Below, piece by piece: positions 58,244-64,000 of a DNA stretch of 64,000 bases. The stretch covers positions 306,562,512 through 306,626,511 of the forward strand of contig CM060846.1 in the NCBI GenBank assembly GCA_030762175.1, given 5' to 3'. How positions within the stretch are numbered: the first letter of the stretch is position 1; each line of letters opens with the position of its first letter. Source of the stretch: Metallyticus violacea (Eukaryota > Arthropoda > Insecta > Mantodea > Metallyticidae). The notes under the pieces were generated by a model. That model worked only from the letters and a program-made list of their open reading frames with translations, did not search any database and was not told where the DNA came from. A program made the translations under genes and the position numbers.

Positions 58244-59400
58244 ATATATTATTAGGATTAGAGTTTATCTGGACACTTTGTTCAGTTTATTAAATGGATT
58301 TAAAAATTTATTACTTTTTTTTCTTAAAATTAATATAAAAGGAATATCTTTGTATTGTGCTGGAAAAAAGTTTTTACATGTACTCTAAAAGCAGAAGATA
58401 TTCCATTACCATTTCATTTTGTTGCTAAGTATGCAGCTTGCCTTATTGATCTACATCAGATTTGTAAACAAAAGCATTTATGTGCATCAAGACATAGCTC
58501 AGAGCAAACCCTTTCAGCATTAGCAATAGGGGTTCAAATATCATTGAGAACTTTTTTTTTCTTGACATCAGTCATTTCAGTTAAAAGTATTTCACACACC
58601 TACTTCACATTCTTACTTTAAACTATCATGCATTTTCCACAATTTTCAGTTAGAGATTGCATATTAGGTTTTACATATATACCATAGCCAGCACCTGCAA
58701 ATAATGCTGATAAGGCCTGATTCCTGTGTCATCCTTTGTTTTTCTTTCTTTTTGTCATGTTTACAGATTTATGCTCAGTTTAATTTATTTCTGACAGATA
58801 TCATCCATCACTCCTCTTACAACACATTTATTCCATTTCTAGCAATGGCAGAGGCCATTGATAAATGTGCTGCTGTTCTCATTCTTATTTTCACAGGATC
58901 ATATGGTAACCAGAGCAGGCAGCATTTGATTCCTTCCTTCACCCAATGCGAGGAGGTGGGTGAAACTTTATTGAGAAAGGTAACAAGCTGCTGCAAGGAA
59001 AAATACATATCTCTAATGAGGATGCAGACATAGGTTTGCCATTATGACAATAGTGAAATTGGAACAGCTTTTCTGGATTGTGTTGGATTCAGTTGGGAGG
59101 GGTAAATAACAGCCTATATGCAAATATAGAGAAATTATTTTATTTTTTACATTAGTGAAACTAATCACTAATCAGTCTGGTCATGTTCACAACTCTAAGG
59201 GAGTTATGTTTTTTCTTAAAATAAGAGAATTGACCTATGTGAACTATTAGGTCTCTATTAAGACAGCTAGTACACAACTTTTATACACAGTTCTTAACAA
59301 GAATAGGTTTAAGTTATTTTATTTCAACAAAATAACTACTAAGCTATATGCATTTATCCATTAGTATTTCTATGAAAATGCAACATTTTTTTATTTAAAA
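58244..59400. other. Spacer, no gene recognised
   Basis: An open frame of 109 codons (58704-59033) and its 63-codon antisense have no recognisable similarity. Confidence 0.4.
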
Positions 59401-59403
59401 TTT

Positions 59404-59445
59404 TACTTACGAAGCTGTAGACAATGGAGTGGTAATATATCCTAC
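59404..59445 (-). repeat. PLE outer-tail fragment
   Basis: ACTTACGAAGCTGTAGACAA and TGGAGTGGTAATATA match the outer tail shared by PLE families A and B; nothing of the rest of the element is present. Confidence 0.65.
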
Positions 59446-60009
59446 ATTAATGTAAGATATTTTTTTTATTATTTGTCTTCTTCAACACTGTTCCATCATT
59501 AGAAAACTCAGTAAATATGAGCAAGTTTGTACTGTGATTTGCTACTCTACCAGACATTCTTGGTATTGTTACAGAATATATTATGTAATGCATTCAAAAT
59601 GTAGTATTTCTTTGAGAATTTGTAAATTAGGAGTCCTGTTAAACTTTTACAGACTGCAGAAACCAATATGCAATGACCTAGGGTGCAGCCCATGTAACTT
59701 TTATTACAAATATCATTCTTGGTTTAACTCACAAAGACATTTTCTTTTGTGAGTACTAGATTTAAGAGTTTGTTCACATAATATACAGAGTTCAACTGGT
59801 GCAGAACTCTATGATAGACGATTTTCAAAATTGATACCATTCAATGTCATATTATCATACTATTGTTATTTGAAAGCATTATCTTATGTGAAAGAAATTG
59901 CTAGATACTCCTAAAAGATATGGTTTATTTGATGGTGGAAAGAACTGCTAATTTTGTTGTTCTAAGTGGAAAAAATATAACAAAAAAGTGCACCTTGAAA
60001 TAAGTAATG

Positions 60010-60380
60010 TGGTTGACTCCTGATGTACATTCTTGCAGGAAATCTCTATTAGTGTCCAGAAGACCTTGTATGGTTAGATGAGACATGAGTGAATGCAAAC
60101 CATTCATGGAAGGAAACCTGGACAAATGATTAACTGCTGGGGACCATGAAGATACCTCTTGGGAAAGAATGAAGGCTGATTTTGCTGCATGCTGGTACTT
60201 CTGCAGATTTCGTTCTGAATTCCATGCTTTTACATAAAAAAAAAAAAAAAAAAGACTGGAAACTATCATGAGGAGATGACAGGTCAGATGTTTGATGACT
60301 GGTTCAAAAACACATTGTTAGAAAATACCCAGCCAAATTCTGTCATATTGTTAGATAATGTGTCTTACCATAAGATATGA
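60010..60380 (+). pseudogene. DDE transposase relic
   Basis: Fragments in three frames: DETWVNA-like sequence at ~60085, RLILLHAGTSADFVLNSMLL (60170-60235), then past an A16 run YHEEMTGQMFDDWFKNTLLE and NSVILLDNVSYHK (60255-60372). The order matches a DDE endonuclease family common in invertebrate genomes (HAG, YHxEM, VIxDNxxYH). The A run at 60237-60252 coincides with a frameshift. Confidence 0.75.
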
Positions 60381-62125
60381 CATCTTTATGAGAAAATCTG
60401 ATCCTAGCCTACTCTTTGGATTCATTGTGCAGGTAATATAGAAGCACCATATACCTGACTCCAACTGCCTTTATACAGATGTTTGCCCAAAGTATAATGA
60501 CATGGCACATCTGTACAACCTTCTGTCTCTCTCACATACCAAGTGTCAACTGTTAACTGTTTAATCTACCCCATTAAAAATGTACTCTTTCAAAGCTCAA
60601 TAACATATCAACTGAACATTTTAAGATTTCCTTGGTAATCCGAATAAAGTTTTTAGCATATTTCTATGCTGTATTTCTAGGCTCTAGAGAGAGCCTATGC
60701 ACTTTATAAAGTAATGTACAGCTGGCCTTGCCTTAGTATCAGGTCATCCACTTATCTGATGACTGACAGTGGTGGGGAACTGTAGTAGCTGATAGCTCAT
60801 CACTAATCCACTACACTAGAGTCAAGGCAGGCAGGATAACGCAGAATTGTTGGTAGAAACATTAGAGTGACTGTCTAAAAAGTTCTAATGCACTTAAAAT
60901 ATTATGTACTCATCTATGTCATGCATGGAGATGCTAGGTGCCTGTCTTCATTTTACACATTTTTCTCACATCTACCAATGAAAATATTCATTACCATTTC
61001 TAATTCTCTTTAAGAAATTAAACTGATCTCTTGACAGATGTTATCCATTAGCTCTAAAAAAAAGTATGAATACTACTAATTTATTCATTGTATTATGACT
61101 TTGAAACTTGTTCATCTGAGTATTTCTTTTGAAATAGCCTCCTGACAGCAGTATGGACATACGAGTCTTAAATAAACTCTTGTTATAGAATAGAATTATT
61201 AAGACTAGAATTTGCATTTAGTCCTCTCAGCAGACTTCATTATAAGATTAGATATGGTTGCTTATTTCACTGTTCTAATGATACTGAGTGGTGTAAGACT
61301 CAAGGCCAACGTTGCAGTTTGGTACTTGCCTGCAGTCCCCTGCAGCCATGTTGGTCATAAGGTAATTAGACAACTCCCATTTAATAAGGACTCTAGCACT
61401 TCTTATTGAATCACAAGTTACAAATAACCCATTCTTACTTCTTTTGTACATGAATTTTAAAAATGTTACCCTAAATTAGTATATCTTTCTTTTCAAAGAC
61501 CAGTATATTTCTTTATCAAATAAGAAGCAAATCTTGCCAATCTGTGTTGGCACCATAAGGGAACAGTGTCTCTTTCCTATATAAAATTCCCTTGCAATCA
61601 ATTTGCTTCAATTATTTTCTCAGTATAAATTGCTTTAAGTTTTATTCTCAAAACCTAAACCACTATTTGCTTTTTCGTTATTGACTGCCATTTTTTATTT
61701 GGAAAAATACCACAATAATTATACATTAGAACACTTAGACATAACAAATGATGTGGTAATGTCAAATGAGTGCCAAGCACTCGGGGGGCGGACTAGTGGG
61801 AGAAATGTTTTATAGTTTGCATATGAATGTAATGTGTCATGATCCCAGTCTGGATTTCAAGTTTGGAGACAAAATCTGCCTGTTACATTTAAGTAAATAC
61901 AATAATAATAAGAGTTTCACACAAAGTACAGGAATATGTTCTGAGGTAAATAAATAAATAAATAAAATAATGAAAAAATGCCATTTTAGATCAATTTAAG
62001 ACCCTGTTCTTCCTTGCAGCTTAACAATGCATCCAGTACATGAGAAACTTATTCTATGGGGCATAGCTATGTCATTTAAAAGCCATGAATGAAAAAAGAT
62101 TTCAACATAATGAAAGAGTTTGAAA
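60381..62125. other. Spacer, no gene recognised
   Basis: AT-rich, short ORFs only. Confidence 0.4.
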
Positions 62126-62191
62126 TGTTATAAGCATAACCTAAACTTAGCTATTCATTTTTACACTAAACTCCACTCACTTACACAAAAG

Positions 62192-62235
62192 TATGACGCG
62201 TTTTGGGAGAATCTCTCCCATCTTCAGTTGCTCAT
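62192..62235 (-). ncRNA. Hammerhead-like motif, B3 left arm, decayed
   Basis: CTGAAGA, GGGAGA/TCTCCC stem II, AAAA instead of GAAA, C-GC-G, GTC. One core substitution. Confidence 0.5.
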
Positions 62236-62436
62236 TGAACTGTCATTACTCGAAACGATGGCTGGACAACCAGATGTTCATGTGGTGGCCTCTGTTGGTT
62301 GAAGTAGGAAGTTGCTGAGTTCATCTATAGGAGGAAACTCAAAATTCATTAGGTTTTCTCTATTTTTTAATATGAAAATTGTTTCCCAAGTGGATAACTC
62401 CAATGGGTTGTGAAGATGTTTCAGCAGTTTAATTCC

Positions 62437-62954
62437 ATTCACCTACCATCCAATTTACCACATCAAATTCAAGAAAATCTTCAAAGAACATGGGATAATG
62501 TTAGCCCCAAAGAACAGATACAACATCAAGAATTTATTAGGTTGCACAGCAAAAGACTCCATACCAACAGAACAGAAATCAGGAATTTACGAAATAAAAT
62601 GTGCAGATTGTGAACAGAGCTAAATAGGCAAAACAAAAAGAAATTTGGAGGAAAGAACATTTTAGGAATATTCGGTTTAAACAGGTGGATAAATCAGCAG
62701 TAGCAGCTCACTTTTGGACCAAAAACCATGAAATAAAACTGGGAATTAAACTGCTGAAACATCTTCACAACCCATTGGAGTTATCCACTTGGGAAAAAAT
62801 TGTCATATTAAAAAATAGAGAAAACCTAATAAATTTCGAGTTTCCTCCTATGGATGAACTTAGCAACTCCCTACTTCAACCAACAGAGGCCACCACAGGA
62901 ACATCCGGCTGTCCAGCCATCGTTTCGAGTAATGGTGGTTCAGTGAGCAACTGA
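62437..62954 (+). pseudogene. PLE GIY-YIG endonuclease, frameshifted
   Basis: NIKNLLGCTAKDSIPTEQKS, then GIYEIKCADCEQS, a stop where YIG begins (S-stop-IGKTKRNLEER), then a frameshift into DKSAVAAHFWTKNHEIKLGI, LELSTWEKIVILKNRENLIN and FPPMDELSNSLLQPTEATTG. It covers GIY, CxxC, the Arg block and all His blocks, so it shows the family B endonuclease nearly complete, but it is inactive. Confidence 0.83.
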
Positions 62955-62988
62955 AGATGGGAGAGATTCTCCCGAAATGCGTCTTACT
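62942..62988 (+). ncRNA. Hammerhead-ribozyme-like motif, PLE family B
   Basis: AGT, 4-nt GAGC bulge, AA, CTGAAGA, perfect 6-bp stem II GGGAGA/TCTCCC with GAT loop, GAAA, TGCG, TC of the GTC triplet, then TTACT closing stem I with AA and AGT. Best family B copy; stem III begins with a T-G wobble. Confidence 0.68.
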
Positions 62989-63094
62989 TTTGTGTAAGTG
63001 AGTGGAGTTTAGTGTAAAAAATGAATACCTGAGTTTAGGTTATATTGCTACTCCATTGTCAACAGCTTTGTAAGTACAAATTTTGTTATGAGCA

Positions 63095-64000
63095 AGTTTA
63101 TTTTATGTCTTTTTTAAGGAAATAAAATACAGAATTCCGCAACTTGCTTTATGAAATACAACTCAATATTGTACACAACAATATCAACAATAGTGAGACA
63201 TTCAGAAAGATGAATTGGATAGGACTATCATAAGGCATACATACATAACAAAAAAAATTCAATATTATGTATATACTGTGGTGTGATAATGGAGTGCTCA
63301 TCAAGTGCAGGCTTCAGATAAATTTATTTTGTAACTAACGTAGATTTGAGATCACTCAGATTTAAAATATTTATATGTCAATGTTCTGAGATAATGGCCG
63401 GAAAACATAAATTTGATGCTAGATTTTATTGTATTGCATTATAATATTGTACCTCTTACTTGAAAGATAATATAAAATGATCATTTAGAAAATTTAGAAA
63501 AAAATGAACATATACTCTACATAAGAAAAAAGTACTCCTGACTCAGTGTGATAAGGGGGAAATAGGATTTCAAGTACCACCTGTCTTGCAGCAGTGCAAA
63601 AATTACCAGTACAAACATTAACAAATGCATAGCAATAAACAAAGTTTTAATAATAACTACTTAAGCAGATAAGAACTCTTAAATTCCTATTTTCACAATA
63701 CAAGCTACCAACAAATGAGCCTGTCTTATGTTTACTGCTTGCGAGTATGCTATAAATGCATACATAGAAGAAAAATTGATGTCTGAAGGAGAATATCAGT
63801 AAGGAATGCAAATCAATTCTTTTCTCTTATGTACAGTGCATAGCATAATAATTAACACATCAATTTATACATAAGATTCAGTAAAACTAGTAACTTTAAA
63901 CAAAATATTTTATATATGGGTCGCAAAATTTATAACAAACTATCAAAATTGATCAGAGAAATAAAAACCAAGTATGAGTTTAAAGGAAAGTGAAATCCCT
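63095..64000. other. Spacer to window end, no gene recognised
   Basis: AT-rich; nothing recognised. Confidence 0.45.

Larger units (their letters stand above)
62126..63094. mobile_element. Foldback PLE copy B3
   Basis: Inverted left arm 62137-62436 (terminal repeat and last part of the endonuclease) and a longer plus-strand copy 62437-63083 that also includes the start of the endonuclease. TGTTATAAGCA (62126-62136) and TGTTATGAGCA (63084-63094) form a target-site duplication with one mismatch. Only the plus-strand copy keeps the outer tail with CCATTGTCAACAGC. Confidence 0.85.

Noticed and set aside
58704..59033. 109-codon open frame as a gene
   Set aside because: No recognisable domain, overlapped by an antisense frame, and of a length expected by chance over 64 kb.
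2731..63094. CRISPR array or integron-like repeat series
   Set aside because: The sequence is eukaryotic and the repeats are dispersed inverted elements with target-site duplications, not evenly spaced direct repeats.

Overview
This is an AT-rich, gene-poor stretch of an animal nuclear genome. It has intron-bearing coding sequence, tRNA-derived SINEs, LINEs, several DNA-transposon families and many Penelope-like elements (PLEs). The mix suggests an invertebrate, probably an arthropod and possibly a chelicerate; that placement is a guess from content, not a phylogenetic result.

Only one cellular gene is convincing: the last coding exon of a MYST-family histone acetyltransferase of the MOF/KAT8 type on the minus strand (23906-24835). 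It begins at a 3' splice site, so the rest of the gene should lie at higher coordinates, where no upstream exon was recognised. Its acetyl-CoA loop carries two unusual substitutions.

Almost everything else recognisable is mobile DNA or its debris. 1-14 kb: a Tc1-like transposase relic, a foldback PLE, tandem duplications and SINEs. 14.3-17.7 kb: two PLE copies head to head, with a further palindromic PLE nested in one and a SINE in the other. 18-27.4 kb: short PLE-derived elements, SINEs and the KAT8 exon. 27.9-31.1 kb: a degenerate APE-type LINE carrying an in-frame Asn expansion, followed by a second LINE relic on the other strand. 39.5-41.3 kb: a longer PLE with reverse transcriptase (RT) and GIY-YIG domains. 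46-47.9 kb: a coding relic of an unrecognised family. 49-55 kb: a transposase gene split by about 3.8 kb of nested repeats, including a pogo/Tigger relic, followed by a piggyBac relic. 56.8-63.1 kb: two more foldback PLEs, a TIR element and a DDE transposase relic.

The most interesting pattern is a population of short, mostly palindromic PLE-derived elements. Many are bounded by 11-15 bp target-site duplications, often exactly 12 bp. Their terminal repeats contain type I hammerhead-ribozyme-like motifs (CTGANGA, stem II, GAAA, minimal stem III, GTC/GTT). Helix base pairs vary between families but remain paired, which suggests selection on RNA structure. Hammerhead motifs in PLE terminal repeats are already known; the small sizes (138, 232 and 285 bp), the inverted architecture and the number of families in one window are what merit attention.
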